64,000 bases of DNA from positions 558,001 to 622,000 of the forward strand of contig NZ_CP096255.1 in NCBI RefSeq assembly GCF_011516635.5. The letters are read 5' to 3'. The translations under genes were made by a program, and so were the position numbers. Position 1 is the first letter of the stretch. Each line of letters opens with the position of its first letter. Positions 10,909 to 19,852 of this stretch are shown here, piece after piece. The notes under the pieces are model-generated. The model was not told where the DNA came from, made no database searches, and was given only the letters and a program-made list of their open reading frames with translations. The stretch comes from Bradyrhizobium barranii subsp. apii. Lineage in GTDB: Bacteria; Pseudomonadota; Alphaproteobacteria; Rhizobiales; Xanthobacteraceae.

Positions 10909-12030
10909 ATGCCTAAGTCGATGACTGTGGTAAGAGAAGCCATCGCCGGCGACGAAGCGGACGGTGCGATGGCTGAACGCGTGGCCGCGGGACAGGCCAA
11001 GGAACAGGTCAAGGCAGGACGAAAGGTCCTGCCGATCGTGGAGGGCGTCGTGCTCGTCGCGGCGCTGCTCGCGCCGCTGGTGCTGCAGGACTACCTCACG
11101 GTGTTCGCGACCCGCGTGATCATCCTCGCGCTGTTCGCGTTGTCGTTCGATCTGGTCTGGGGCTATGCCGGCATCATGAGCTTTGGCCAGGCCCTGTTCT
11201 TCGGTTCGGCCGGCTATGGCGTCGCGCTGCTCGCGCGCGACCTCGACATCACCAACATCTTCCTCGTGCTCCCTGCCGGCACGATCATCGGCCTTACCTT
11301 CGCGCTGCTGCTCGGCGGCTTCCTGCTGCTCGGACGGCATCCCTCCAGCGTCATCTTCGTGTCGCTGGGCACGCTGACCGGCTCCTACGCCGCCGATCGC
11401 CTCGCACGCGGCTGGTACTATCTCGGCGGCCAGAACGGCATCCCCTCGATCGCGCCGATGTCGCTCGGCGGCTACGAATTTTCTGAAGGCCCGGCGTTCT
11501 ACTATCTCGTGCTCGGCATCCTCGTCGTCGTCTACCTGCTCTGCCGCTTCCTGGTGCGCTCGCAATTCGGGCTGGCGCTCGCGGGCCTGCGCGAGAACGA
11601 GCAGCGCATCGCCTTCTTCGGCTACAAGGTACAGCACCTGAAGGCGATCATCTTCGCGATCGGCGGCGCCATCGCAGGTCTTGCCGGCAGCCTTTATGCC
11701 TTCCACGAAGGTTTCGTCTGGCCCAACATGGTCGGCGTCGTCGTCTCGACGCAGGTGGTGCTCTATGTGCTGTTCGGCGGCTCCGGCACGTTGATCGGCG
11801 CCGTCATCGGCACCGTGATCGTCGAGGGCGTCAGCTTCTGGCTCTCCGACAATTATCGCGAGATCTGGCCGATCATCCTCGGTCTGCTGCTGCTGCTCGT
11901 GATCCTGTTCCGGCCACTTGGCCTGATCAGTTTTGTGCTCGGCGAGCGCGAACGGGTCGGCAGCTTTGGTGCCAAGCCCAAGGAGACCGAGAAGCAGACT
12001 GAGAAGGAGAAGCGCAATGCCGCTCCTTGA
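10909..12030 (+). CDS. Branched-chain amino acid/urea-type ABC transporter permease (LivM/UrtC-like)
   Basis: A 373-residue permease with a long hydrophilic N-terminus (about 45 residues) and roughly nine membrane segments. Family marks are FALSFDLVWGYAGIMSFGQALFFGSAGYGVALL and the EAA-like loop RENEQRIAFFGYKVQHLKA. The C-terminus is charged (EKQTEKEKRNAAP). It starts six bases after the binding-protein stop and overlaps the following ATPase gene by 14 bases, so these genes are translationally coupled. Confidence 0.93.
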   Translation: MPKSMTVVREAIAGDEADGAMAERVAAGQAKEQVKAGRKVLPIVEGVVLVAALLAPLVLQDYLTVFATRVIILALFALSFDLVWGYAGIMSFGQALFFGSAGYGVALLARDLDITNIFLVLPAGTIIGLTFALLLGGFLLLGRHPSSVIFVSLGTLTGSYAADRLARGWYYLGGQNGIPSIAPMSLGGYEFSEGPAFYYLVLGILVVVYLLCRFLVRSQFGLALAGLRENEQRIAFFGYKVQHLKAIIFAIGGAIAGLAGSLYAFHEGFVWPNMVGVVVSTQVVLYVLFGGSGTLIGAVIGTVIVEGVSFWLSDNYREIWPIILGLLLLLVILFRPLGLISFVLGERERVGSFGAKPKETEKQTEKEKRNAAP

Positions 12031-12751
12031 AGCCGCCGATATTAAGAAGATCTTTGGCAAGCTCACCGCGCTCGACGGCGCCGCGCTGACCGTCGGCGAG
12101 AACGAGTTTCACGGCCTGATCGGACCGAACGGCTCTGGCAAGAGCACGCTGATGAAGTGCATTGCGGGGGCCGAAGTGCCGACCCAAGGCAAAGTGAGTT
12201 TCATCAACACCGACATCACCGCGTTCACGCCGACCGAACGGGCCCGGGCCGGCATGAGCCTGAAATTCCAGATCACCAGCGTGCTGCCGACGCTGACGCT
12301 CTACGACAACATCCTGCTCGCGCTGCAGGCGCAGTCCTCGCTGTTCGATCTCGTATTCTCGCGCACGCGGGGCGCGCTGCACGACCAGGTCATGACCATG
12401 CTGACGCAGTTCCGTCTCGCCGATCGCGCCTTCGACGCGGCGGCCGCATTGTCGCACGGCCAGCAGCAATGGCTGGAGATCGCGATGGCGCTCGCGGGCA
12501 AACCGAAGCTGCTGCTGCTGGACGAGCCGACCGGCGGCATGAGCCTGGAGGAGCGCCGCGTCACCGGTGAATTGCTTCAGCCGATCAAAAAACATTGCTC
12601 GCTCGTCATCGTCGAGCACGACCTCGATTTCATCCGCGACATTTGCGATCGGTTGACCGTGCTCGACCAGGGCAAGGTGCTGGCATCAGGCACCGTGTCG
12701 GAGATCCAGGCCAATAAATCCGTTCAGGAGATCTATCTGCGCCGTGCCTGA
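12017..12751 (+). CDS. ABC transporter ATP-binding protein (LivG/UrtD-like)
   Basis: A 244-residue nucleotide-binding subunit. Walker A is GPNGSGKST, the signature loop is LSHGQQQWLEIAMAL (LSHGQ instead of LSGGQ, common in the urea-type branch), Walker B is LLLLDEPTGGMS, and the H-loop His is in VIVEHDL. The start is the ATG at 12017 inside the end of the permease gene, which aligns with the normal N-terminus (MPLLEAADIKKIFG). It forms the heterodimeric motor with the next gene. Confidence 0.94.
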   Translation: MPLLEAADIKKIFGKLTALDGAALTVGENEFHGLIGPNGSGKSTLMKCIAGAEVPTQGKVSFINTDITAFTPTERARAGMSLKFQITSVLPTLTLYDNILLALQAQSSLFDLVFSRTRGALHDQVMTMLTQFRLADRAFDAAAALSHGQQQWLEIAMALAGKPKLLLLDEPTGGMSLEERRVTGELLQPIKKHCSLVIVEHDLDFIRDICDRLTVLDQGKVLASGTVSEIQANKSVQEIYLRRA

Positions 12752-13439
12752 ATTTTTGGACATCAAGCATCTCGACGCGGGCTATGGCCGCAGCCAGGTC
12801 CTGTTCGACGTCACCCTCGGCATTCCCTGGCGCGGCGGCGTCGCCGTGCTCGGCCGCAACGGTGCCGGCAAGACCACGCTGATGAAGACCATCGTCGGCG
12901 AGCTGCCGGCCTGGAAGGGCGAGGTCGCCTTCGACGGCCGCGACATCAGCCGCCGCGCGACCCAGGAGCGCGTGCGCGCCGGCATCGGCTACGTCCCGCA
13001 GGAGCATTCGGTATTCGCGCGCCTGTCGGTTCGCGACAATCTCGCGGTCGGCTCGCTCGCCAGCAAGAAGGCCGACGCGGTCGACCATGTGCTGACCATC
13101 TTCCCGAAACTCGGCCAGCGCCTCGACCAGCCCGCCGGCACCCTCTCCGGCGGCGAGCGCAAGATGCTCGCCATCGGCCGCGCGATGCTGGGCGATCCGA
13201 AGCTGTTGTTGCTGGACGAGCCGACCGAAGGCGTCTGGATCGGCGTGATTGAGGAGATCACCGAGCGCCTGATCGAGCTCGCGAAGAGCATCGCCGTCAT
13301 CATCGTCGAGCAGCACCTCGATCTCGCGCTGCGCGTCGCGGATTATGCCTACGTGCTCGACCGCGGCAGGGTCGCTCTGCAAGGGCAGGCGAATGATGTG
13401 CGCGGCAATCCGGAGCTGATGCGGTATTTGGCGCCGTAG
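12744..13439 (+). CDS. ABC transporter ATP-binding protein (LivF/UrtE-like)
   Basis: A 231-residue second ATPase of the importer. Walker A GRNGAGKTT, signature LSGGERKMLAIGRAM, Walker B LLLLDEPTEGVW and H-loop VEQHLD are intact. Translation starts at GTG 12744, overlapping the previous gene by eight bases. It is the last gene of the run; 109 bases follow before the convergent L,D-transpeptidase gene. Confidence 0.94.
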   Translation: MPEFLDIKHLDAGYGRSQVLFDVTLGIPWRGGVAVLGRNGAGKTTLMKTIVGELPAWKGEVAFDGRDISRRATQERVRAGIGYVPQEHSVFARLSVRDNLAVGSLASKKADAVDHVLTIFPKLGQRLDQPAGTLSGGERKMLAIGRAMLGDPKLLLLDEPTEGVWIGVIEEITERLIELAKSIAVIIVEQHLDLALRVADYAYVLDRGRVALQGQANDVRGNPELMRYLAP

Positions 13440-13548
13440 GTCGCGCTGCCCGTCTTTGAGTGAGGTGCAACGCTCTCACCGTACCTCATCAAGGGGAATG
13501 ACGGCGTCAGGCTGAGATGGATCGGAGAGATTAAGCGGAGCGCCGGCC

Positions 13549-15108
13549 TTACTTCACCGCCCCAAAGCGGCTGTCGAACGAGTTCGACGACACCACCGGC
13601 GCGGCGCCCATGATCTGCGTCGCTTCACTCGCGCCATCCGACACCGACGGCTTCAGCGCCGGCCGCGTCGCGGCGAGCTGCGTGTCCGGCTTCACCGGTT
13701 CGGCGGGCTTGGCGGCGGCGACGGCCGGCTTCGGTGCGTCCTTGGACGTGTCGCGGCCGGGCACGAACCTCGTCACTGCGGCCTTCAGCCTCGACGTCGC
13801 GGTCGGTGGCGTTGCGGGCGCAGCGGCCGGAGCCACGGAGGCGGTCGCCTGCGGGGGAGGCGTGGTCGCCGTCGTGTCGGCGGTGCCGAGGCCCATCTTG
13901 CGGCCGAGGTTGGAGAAGAAGCCGCCTGACGATTTCTCTTGGGATTTCTCGCTAGCCGGCGCGGCCGCGGCGACGCGGGTGGTGGCGGCGGGCGCGCTGA
14001 CGGCGACGACCGGCTCCTGGTTCACGGGAGCGGCGGCGACCGCATCGAGATTGGGCTTGGGCGGATTGACGTGTCCGGGGATCGTGCCCGGCGCCTTCGC
14101 CATCGCCAGCATCTCCAGGGTCGATCCTTCGGCGTTCTCCGAGAGTCCGGTCGATCCCTCCGGAATCTTCGAGGCAAAAATCTTGTTCATGCCGCCGTCG
14201 ATGCCGGTGTTCATGCGCGCAATCGGCGTGCCCTTGGCGACGAGCTTGTTGTACTCGACCTGGTCGCGCGCATCCTTGTCGCGCACCGCGCTGGCGATGT
14301 TCTCGGGGATCACGTAGGCCGGGCACTTCGCGGACGCGTCGAACACCGGATCGCGCTTCGCGTCAGGCGTCTTCGTTGCGTCGAACACGTATTTGCGCTC
14401 GCAGAAATCGACCTTCGGCTCCTGCCGCGTCACCTCGAAATGATCATAGCCTTCCTTGATCATCTTCCAGAACGGCATGTTCGGGTTGTTCCGGTGCTTG
14501 GCCATGTTCACCGGCGTCATCTTGAACGGATAGGCCTGCAGCTGGAACGCCTTCTGGCCGCCGAAGAACGACTCGCGGCCAAGCGAATAGATCTCCGCGA
14601 TCTGCTCGTCCGTCATCGCGTAGCAGCCGCGCGACGAACAATCGCCATGCACCATCAGCTGCGAGCCGGTGCGCCCCAGCGCCTTGTCGAACGCGTTCGG
14701 ATAGCCCGTGTTGAACGAGAGATAGTAGGCCGACTGCGGATTCATCTGGCCCGGATTGATCGAGTAGAATCCCTCCGGCGCCTGGCGGTCGCCTTCGCGC
14801 ACCTTGGGGCCGAGATCGCCCGACCAGCGGCAGATCGGATAGGTCTTGAGCAGCGCGAACTGGCCGTTGCGGGCCTGCTTCCAGACCTCGAGCTCGGCCT
14901 CCTGCTTGAACAGGCGCACCAGGATCGGCGATTGCAGGTCCATGTCCTTCTCGACCATCGCGGCGAGAAGCTTTGGCGGCACCGGCTGGTTGGCCTTGGC
15001 GTTGGTCGCGAGCGAAACCTGGTCGGTGTCGCAGCCGGCCAGCAAAACACTGGCCGTCAGCAGCGCAACCGAAGCCAAAAGCGCGCGAGCAAGCGAACGA
15101 GAAATCAA
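13549..15108 (-). CDS. L,D-transpeptidase (YafK-type) lipoprotein
   Basis: A murein-remodelling enzyme of the YkuD/YafK group, anchored as a lipoprotein. A short basic N-terminus and hydrophobic segment end in the lipobox LLAGC. The catalytic region has LMVHGDCSSRGCYAMTDEQIAEIY, where the Cys after SSRG is the expected nucleophile and the His is in VHGD. Residues beyond about 350 form a long Ala/Pro/Thr-rich tail likely to be a flexible spacer. No ATG gives a sensible signal peptide; TTG 15108 or GTG 15120 are the best starts. The frame stays open upstream to 15273. It converges on the ABC operon. Confidence 0.88.
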   Translation of the reverse strand: MISRSLARALLASVALLTASVLLAGCDTDQVSLATNAKANQPVPPKLLAAMVEKDMDLQSPILVRLFKQEAELEVWKQARNGQFALLKTYPICRWSGDLGPKVREGDRQAPEGFYSINPGQMNPQSAYYLSFNTGYPNAFDKALGRTGSQLMVHGDCSSRGCYAMTDEQIAEIYSLGRESFFGGQKAFQLQAYPFKMTPVNMAKHRNNPNMPFWKMIKEGYDHFEVTRQEPKVDFCERKYVFDATKTPDAKRDPVFDASAKCPAYVIPENIASAVRDKDARDQVEYNKLVAKGTPIARMNTGIDGGMNKIFASKIPEGSTGLSENAEGSTLEMLAMAKAPGTIPGHVNPPKPNLDAVAAAPVNQEPVVAVSAPAATTRVAAAAPASEKSQEKSSGGFFSNLGRKMGLGTADTTATTPPPQATASVAPAAAPATPPTATSRLKAAVTRFVPGRDTSKDAPKPAVAAAKPAEPVKPDTQLAATRPALKPSVSDGASEATQIMGAAPVVSSNSFDSRFGAVK

Positions 15109-15430
15109 GATGGACCCCACACCGTGCCGGGCAGAGAGCGCGAACCCCAATCTCGAAGCATGATCCGACCGGAGATCCGGACCCGTCGTGACGGGCGTTT
15201 TCGAACCACGCTCCAGCGCTTGTGCCCTGAAGCCATTGATTAAAATTCTAACCTCTGGGTCATGTGGTCGCAACCCGAGCTGGGATCACGAGCCCGTTGG
15301 CCCAGTGGCATGGTCAACGAAGACTAAATGGACGCGACTTTGGGCCTTACTTGGGCTTTTCGGCCCAATCCGGACAGAGATCGCTGATTTGGGCAAAAAA
15401 AGGGTTAACGGGGAGTTACTGGAGGTCTCG

Positions 15431-15528
15431 TAGGGTGGGCAAAGCGAAGCGTGCCCACCATTCACTGCCGTCCGACCGGCTGGTGGGCACGGCGCTTCGC
15501 GCCTTTGCCCACCCTACGGCACCGAAAA
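15431..15528. repeat. Inverted repeat, 'TAGGGTGGGCAAAGCG' type
   Basis: GTAGGGTGGGCAAAGCGAAG... at the left and ...CGCCTTTGCCCACCCTAC at the right form long complementary arms around GTGCCCACCA / TGGTGGGCAC inner arms. The gap between the L,D-transpeptidase promoter and accA (15109-15536) holds this repeat and otherwise only the leader of the transpeptidase gene; no gene was seen. Confidence 0.75.
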
Positions 15529-15536
15529 CGGCCGAA

Positions 15537-16499
15537 TCAGCCCAGTTTCCGGCCGATATCGAGGAATTTCTGCCGCCGCTGCTTGCGGATGGTGTCGCCG
15601 TCCAGGCCGCGGAGCTCGTCAAAGGCCTTGGCGATGGCATCGCCCGTGGTGGCGATCATGGCGGTGGGGTCGCGGTGGGCGCCGCCGACCGGCTCCTTCA
15701 AGATGCTGTCGATCACCCCGAAGCGCAGCATGTCCTGTGCGGTGATCTTCATGTTGTTGGCGGCTTCCTGCGCCTTGGAGCCGTCGCGCCACAGGATTGA
15801 GGAGGCGGCCTCGGGCGAGATCACGCTGTAGATCGCGTGCTCGAGCATCAGGACCTTGTTGGCGGTGGTGATGGCGATGGCGCCGCCCGACATGCCCTCG
15901 CCGGTGATGATGGCGACGTTGGGCACGGTCAGCGCCATGCAGGCATCGGTCGAGCGTGCGATCGCCTCGGCCTGGCCGCGCTCTTCGGCGCCGATGCCGG
16001 GATAGGCGCCGGCGGAATCGGCGAGCGACAGCACGGGCAGGCCGAACCGCTCGGCCATCTCCATCAGCCGCACGCATTTGCGATAGCCCTCGGGCCGCGC
16101 CATGCCGAAATTGTGCCGGATGCGACTCTCGGTGGAATCGCCCTTTTCCTGGCCCATCACGCAGATGGCCACACCGCGGAAGCGGCCGAAGCCGGCAACC
16201 AGCGCCTCGTCCTCGCCGAACTTGCGGTCGCCCGCGAGCGGGGTGAATTCGGTGATCAGGCCCTTGATGAAGTCGTTGAAATGCGGCCGCTGCGGATGCC
16301 GCGCGACCAGCGTCTTCTGCCACGGCGTCAGGTTCAGATAGAGGTCGGCCAGCGCCTGCGCTGCCTTGTCCTCGATCTTCCCGATTTCCTCGGAGATATC
16401 GGTGCCCGAGGCCGCAAGCGTCCGCAGCTCGTCGACCTTGGAGTCGAGCTCGGCGACCGGCTTTTCGAAGTCGAGATAGCTGCGCATGTGATCTGGCAT
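15537..16499 (-). CDS. accA: Acetyl-CoA carboxylase carboxyltransferase subunit alpha
   Basis: A 320-residue AccA, which with AccD moves the carboxyl group from biotin to acetyl-CoA in fatty-acid synthesis. It starts MPDHMRSYLDFEKPVAELDSKVDEL, the standard AccA N-terminus, which is why the ATG at 16499 is preferred to upstream starts. The carboxyltransferase core shows RPHFNDFI, DRKFGEDEALVAGFGRF, GQEKGDSTESRIRHNFGMARPEGYRKC, DSAGAYPG and the oxyanion-hole glycines in GEGMSGGAIAI. Length is normal. Confidence 0.97.
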   Translation of the reverse strand: MPDHMRSYLDFEKPVAELDSKVDELRTLAASGTDISEEIGKIEDKAAQALADLYLNLTPWQKTLVARHPQRPHFNDFIKGLITEFTPLAGDRKFGEDEALVAGFGRFRGVAICVMGQEKGDSTESRIRHNFGMARPEGYRKCVRLMEMAERFGLPVLSLADSAGAYPGIGAEERGQAEAIARSTDACMALTVPNVAIITGEGMSGGAIAITTANKVLMLEHAIYSVISPEAASSILWRDGSKAQEAANNMKITAQDMLRFGVIDSILKEPVGGAHRDPTAMIATTGDAIAKAFDELRGLDGDTIRKQRRQKFLDIGRKLG

Positions 16500-16678
16500 C
16501 AACTCAATATAGCGAGGACGGGGCGGGGCGTCGAAGCAGGTTTGGACCGGCGGAAAGAAATGTAGCTTCTTCAATGAGTTGGCTTGTGCGCTCTAAAGCA
16601 GCCCGCCAAATCATGCGTGAGGCCACGGCTCTTTCTGCGGAGATGTGGCCGAAGTCAAGGCGGTTTCATGGGTTGTCT

Positions 16679-16766
16679 GTAGCCCGGATGGAGCGAAGCG
16701 CAATCCGGGAAGGTCTTTCCGCGAGGCGGGCGGCCCCGGATTTCGCTGCGCTCCATCCGGGCTACA
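16679..16766. repeat. Inverted repeat, 'TAGCCCGGATGGAGCGAAG' type
   Basis: TGTAGCCCGGATGGAGCGAAG at the left and CTGCGCTCCATCCGGGCTAC at the right form an almost perfect inverted repeat with CGCAATCCGGG/CCCCGGATT inner arms. It lies downstream of xerD (ending 16773) and upstream of accA and could fold into a terminator for xerD. Nothing else was seen in 16500-16772. Confidence 0.8.
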
Positions 16767-16772
16767 AGAGAA

Positions 16773-17729
16773 CTATTTCTCCGCCAGCGGGTGCAGGTCG
16801 CGCACCAGGCTCTTCAGGCGCTCCTCGACCACATGGGTATAGATCTGAGTCGTAGAGATGTCGGTGTGGCCGAGCAGGGTCTGCACGATGCGCAGATCCG
16901 CGCCGTTGTGCAGGAGGTGGCTGGCAAAGGCGTGGCGCAGCACGTGCGGGGAGACCAGCCGGGCCTGCAGCCCCGAGGCGACAGCAAGCTCTTTCAGGTC
17001 GCGGGCGAAATGCTGCCGCGTCAGATGCCCGCTCTCGCCGAACGATGGGAACAGCCATTTCGAGGCGGCCACGCTGTTCTTCTTGTCGGCTTTTGCCGCT
17101 TCCGTCGCCGCGAGATAATCGGCCATCGCCTGCCGTGAGGCCTCGTTGAGCGGCACCAGGCGTTCCTTGTTGCCCTTGCCGCGCACCACGATCATGCGGG
17201 CGTCGCGTTTGGCCGCGGAGCGCGGCAGCGCCACCAGCTCGGAGACGCGCAGGCCCGTGGCGTAGAGCACCTCGAGCAGGCAATAGAGCCGCAACGCGCG
17301 CAGCCGTTTCGAGGGCGAAGCGTCCTCCGCCTCGCTCAATTCCTTGGCGCGGCTGAGCATGCGGTCGACATCCGCGATCGACAGCACCTTCGGCAGGCCG
17401 CGGCCGCGCTTGGGGCCGGACAGGATCGCCGCGGGATCCTCGGTGCGGATGCGCTCGTTCAGGAGAAAGCGGTAGAGATGCCGCATCGCCGACAGCCGCC
17501 GCGCGACGCTGGTGGACTTGAAGCCGCGGCTGTCGAGATCGGCGAGATAATCGCGCAGGATCTGCGTCTCGGCGTCGGCAAAGCTGTGCCCGACGCCGCC
17601 CAAAAATTCCGAGAAATCGGTGAGGTCGCGGCGGTAGGCGTCGAGCGTATTGGGGCCGGCGCCCTGTTCCGCCGCGAGCATGTCGAGGAACAGGCCGGTG
17701 AGCTTGCTGTCTGAGGGCTGTACGCGCAT
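16773..17729 (-). CDS. xerD: Site-specific tyrosine recombinase XerD
   Basis: A 318-residue recombinase that, with XerC, resolves chromosome dimers at dif. The SAM-like N-terminal core-binding domain spans about residues 8-95. The catalytic domain keeps Arg161 (TGLRVSELV), Lys185 (RGKGNKERLVPL), His262 and Arg265 (HVLRHAFASHLL), His288 (LLGHTDIST) and the Tyr297 nucleophile (TQIYTHV). A slightly long acidic/lysine insert (about 205-225) precedes the last catalytic stretch. It shares a likely transcript with the small gene 17747-17893, which ends 17 bases upstream. Confidence 0.95.
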   Translation of the reverse strand: MRVQPSDSKLTGLFLDMLAAEQGAGPNTLDAYRRDLTDFSEFLGGVGHSFADAETQILRDYLADLDSRGFKSTSVARRLSAMRHLYRFLLNERIRTEDPAAILSGPKRGRGLPKVLSIADVDRMLSRAKELSEAEDASPSKRLRALRLYCLLEVLYATGLRVSELVALPRSAAKRDARMIVVRGKGNKERLVPLNEASRQAMADYLAATEAAKADKKNSVAASKWLFPSFGESGHLTRQHFARDLKELAVASGLQARLVSPHVLRHAFASHLLHNGADLRIVQTLLGHTDISTTQIYTHVVEERLKSLVRDLHPLAEK

Positions 17730-17746
17730 GCCCTGGAGGCTAGCTC

Positions 17747-17893
17747 CTATTTCTTGAGAAATTTATCCGGCGGGATCGTCACGGTCATTTCTCGCGACTT
17801 CGGGCTCACGAAGTTCGCCAGCGCGAAGACCACGCCATAGACGATGCCGGCGAGCACGGCGACGACCGTCAGGAAGCGGAACAGGCTGGGCAT
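17747..17893 (-). CDS. 48-residue single-span membrane protein
   Basis: A small ORF of 48 codons: MPSLFRFLTVVAVLAGIVYG, then VVFALANFVSPKSREMTV and TIPPDKFLKK. A basic-poor start, one hydrophobic helix (about residues 8-28) and a short basic tail suggest an inner-membrane peptide with the tail outside. It ends 17 bases before the xerD ATG in the same direction, and its codon usage matches neighbouring genes. From memory, similar short proteins occur next to xerD in related rhizobia. Function unknown. Confidence 0.7.
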   Translation of the reverse strand: MPSLFRFLTVVAVLAGIVYGVVFALANFVSPKSREMTVTIPPDKFLKK

Positions 17894-18051
17894 CGGGCAA
17901 GGTCTCGGGAAGGTCTCAGGCGTCCAAATTAACCAATGAAATCATCCAACATGTTCGCCGTTTCGTGGCAAGAGTCCTGTGGCGAGGGCCCCGAGGGGGT
18001 CGTATAGGTGGCCAAAGCATGCCGCCTCCGGCGGCAGATCGAGCGAGACCC

Positions 18052-18678
18052 ATGCCCGACGCCGCGTTGCCGATACAAGCTGCCCCTGAGGCCGACATCC
18101 TGTCGGCGCTCGGGACGCGCTCGATCGTGCTCGTCGGCATGATGGGGGTGGGCAAATCCACCATCGGCCGCCGCATGGCGGCCCGGCTCAAGCTGCCGTT
18201 CGTTGACGCCGACACCGAGATCGAGGTCGCTCATGCCGGCATGACCATACCGGAGATTTTCGAGCGCCATGGCGAGCCGTATTTCCGGGATGGCGAGGCG
18301 CGGGTGATCGCGCGCCTGCTCGACGGCGAGCCGATCGTGCTGGCGACCGGCGGCGGTGCCTTCATGCGCGAGGAGACACGCAACCGCATTGCGGCCAAGG
18401 CGGTCTCGATCTGGCTCAAGGCCGACCCTGACGTCATCATGCGCCGGGTGCGCCGCCGCGCCGACCGCCCGCTACTCCAGACCGCCGATCCCGAAGGAAC
18501 CGTGACGCGCCTCCTCACCGAGCGCGAGCCGATCTATCGCCATGCCGACCTCACCATCGCCTCGCGCGACGTGCCGCACGACAAGATCGTCGAGGAATGC
18601 ATCGAGACGCTGCGCGCCCATCTCCGCGGCGAACAAGCCGCCCAATCACCTGCCGACGTTGCGAGTGCCGTACGATGA
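18052..18678 (+). CDS. aroK: Shikimate kinase
   Basis: Phosphorylates shikimate in aromatic amino-acid synthesis. Walker A GMMGVGKST, DADTEIE for Mg/shikimate, the shikimate-binding Arg in YFRDGEARVI, TGGGAF, and the lid ADRPLLQ are present. From the ATG at 18052 it has 208 residues; an ATG at 18019 in the same frame is the alternative and would add 11 residues. The C-terminus is extended by about 20 residues compared with E. coli AroK. Its stop overlaps the aroB start (ATGA at 18675-18678), so the two genes are coupled. Confidence 0.95.
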   Translation: MPDAALPIQAAPEADILSALGTRSIVLVGMMGVGKSTIGRRMAARLKLPFVDADTEIEVAHAGMTIPEIFERHGEPYFRDGEARVIARLLDGEPIVLATGGGAFMREETRNRIAAKAVSIWLKADPDVIMRRVRRRADRPLLQTADPEGTVTRLLTEREPIYRHADLTIASRDVPHDKIVEECIETLRAHLRGEQAAQSPADVASAVR

Positions 18679-19823
18679 CTGCGCCGTTGAAACATTCAGA
18701 TCCTGTCAACGTCGATGTCGCGCTCGGCGATCGCGCCTATGACATCGTCATCGGCCGCGGCGTACTGGCCTCGCTCGGCGAACGGGTCGCGCGCTTGCGG
18801 CCCGGCGTGCGTACGGCAATCGTCACCGATCGCACCGTCGCAAAATACTGGCTCGAGCCGGCCGAAGCGTCGCTCGCTTCTGCCGGCATTCCGACCTCGC
18901 GCATCGTGGTCGAGGAAGGCGAGATCTCGAAAACCTATGCCGGCCTCGAAAAGGTCAGCGAGGCCCTGATCGCCGCGAAGGTCGAGCGCAACGATCTCGT
19001 CATCGCGCTCGGCGGCGGCGTGGTCGGCGATCTCGCCGGCTTTGCGGCCGCGATCCTGCGCCGCGGCGTCGATTTCGTGCAGGTGCCGACCTCGCTGCTG
19101 GCACAGGTCGATTCCTCCGTCGGCGGCAAGACCGGCATCAATTCGCCGCAGGGCAAGAATCTGCTCGGCGCCTTCCACCAGCCCGTGCTCGTCATCGCCG
19201 ACACCGCCGTGCTCGACACGCTGTCACCGCGGCAATTCCGCGCCGGCTATGCCGAGGTCGCCAAATACGGCGTGCTCGGCGACGAAGCCTTCTTCACCTG
19301 GCTGGAGAAGAACCATTCCGATATCTTCAAAGGCGGCTCCGCGCGCGAGCACGCGATCGCGACCTCCTGCCGCGCCAAGGCCGGCGTCGTCTCGCGCGAT
19401 GAGCGCGAGACCGGCGAGCGCGCGCTGCTCAATCTCGGCCATACCTTTGGTCACGCGCTGGAGGCCGCGACCGGTTTCTCCGATCGCCTCTTCCATGGCG
19501 AGGGTGTTTCGATCGGCATGACGCTGGCGGCGCAGTTCTCGGCGAAGCTTGGCATGATCGGCGAAGCCGATGCCGCGTGCGTCGAGCGTCACCTCATCGA
19601 CGCCGGCCTGCCGACGCGCCTGCAGGACATCGCCGGTTTCACGCAGGAAGGACTTGCCGACGCCGACGCGCTGATGGCGTTGATGGCGCAGGACAAGAAG
19701 GTCAAGCGCGGCAAGCTCACCTTCATCCTGCTGGAGGCGGTCGGGCGTGCCGTGATCGCGAAGGACGTCGAGCCGGCGCCGGTGCGCGATTTCCTCAAAG
19801 AGAAGCTCGCGCAGAAGGCTTGA
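18675..19823 (+). CDS. aroB: 3-dehydroquinate synthase
   Basis: A 382-residue NAD- and zinc-dependent cyclase converting DAHP to 3-dehydroquinate. The NAD-binding GGGVVGDLAGFAAA, the VPTSLLAQVDSSVGGKTGIN stretch, and metal ligands in RAGYAEVAKYG, NLGHTFGHALE and LFHGEGVSIGM are all recognisable. The start ATG overlaps the aroK stop. With aroK it forms the usual alphaproteobacterial aroKB operon. Confidence 0.97.
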   Translation: MTAPLKHSDPVNVDVALGDRAYDIVIGRGVLASLGERVARLRPGVRTAIVTDRTVAKYWLEPAEASLASAGIPTSRIVVEEGEISKTYAGLEKVSEALIAAKVERNDLVIALGGGVVGDLAGFAAAILRRGVDFVQVPTSLLAQVDSSVGGKTGINSPQGKNLLGAFHQPVLVIADTAVLDTLSPRQFRAGYAEVAKYGVLGDEAFFTWLEKNHSDIFKGGSAREHAIATSCRAKAGVVSRDERETGERALLNLGHTFGHALEAATGFSDRLFHGEGVSIGMTLAAQFSAKLGMIGEADAACVERHLIDAGLPTRLQDIAGFTQEGLADADALMALMAQDKKVKRGKLTFILLEAVGRAVIAKDVEPAPVRDFLKEKLAQKA

Positions 19824-19852
19824 TGCGCGGCTAACCGGTTTTTGAGTGGTGC

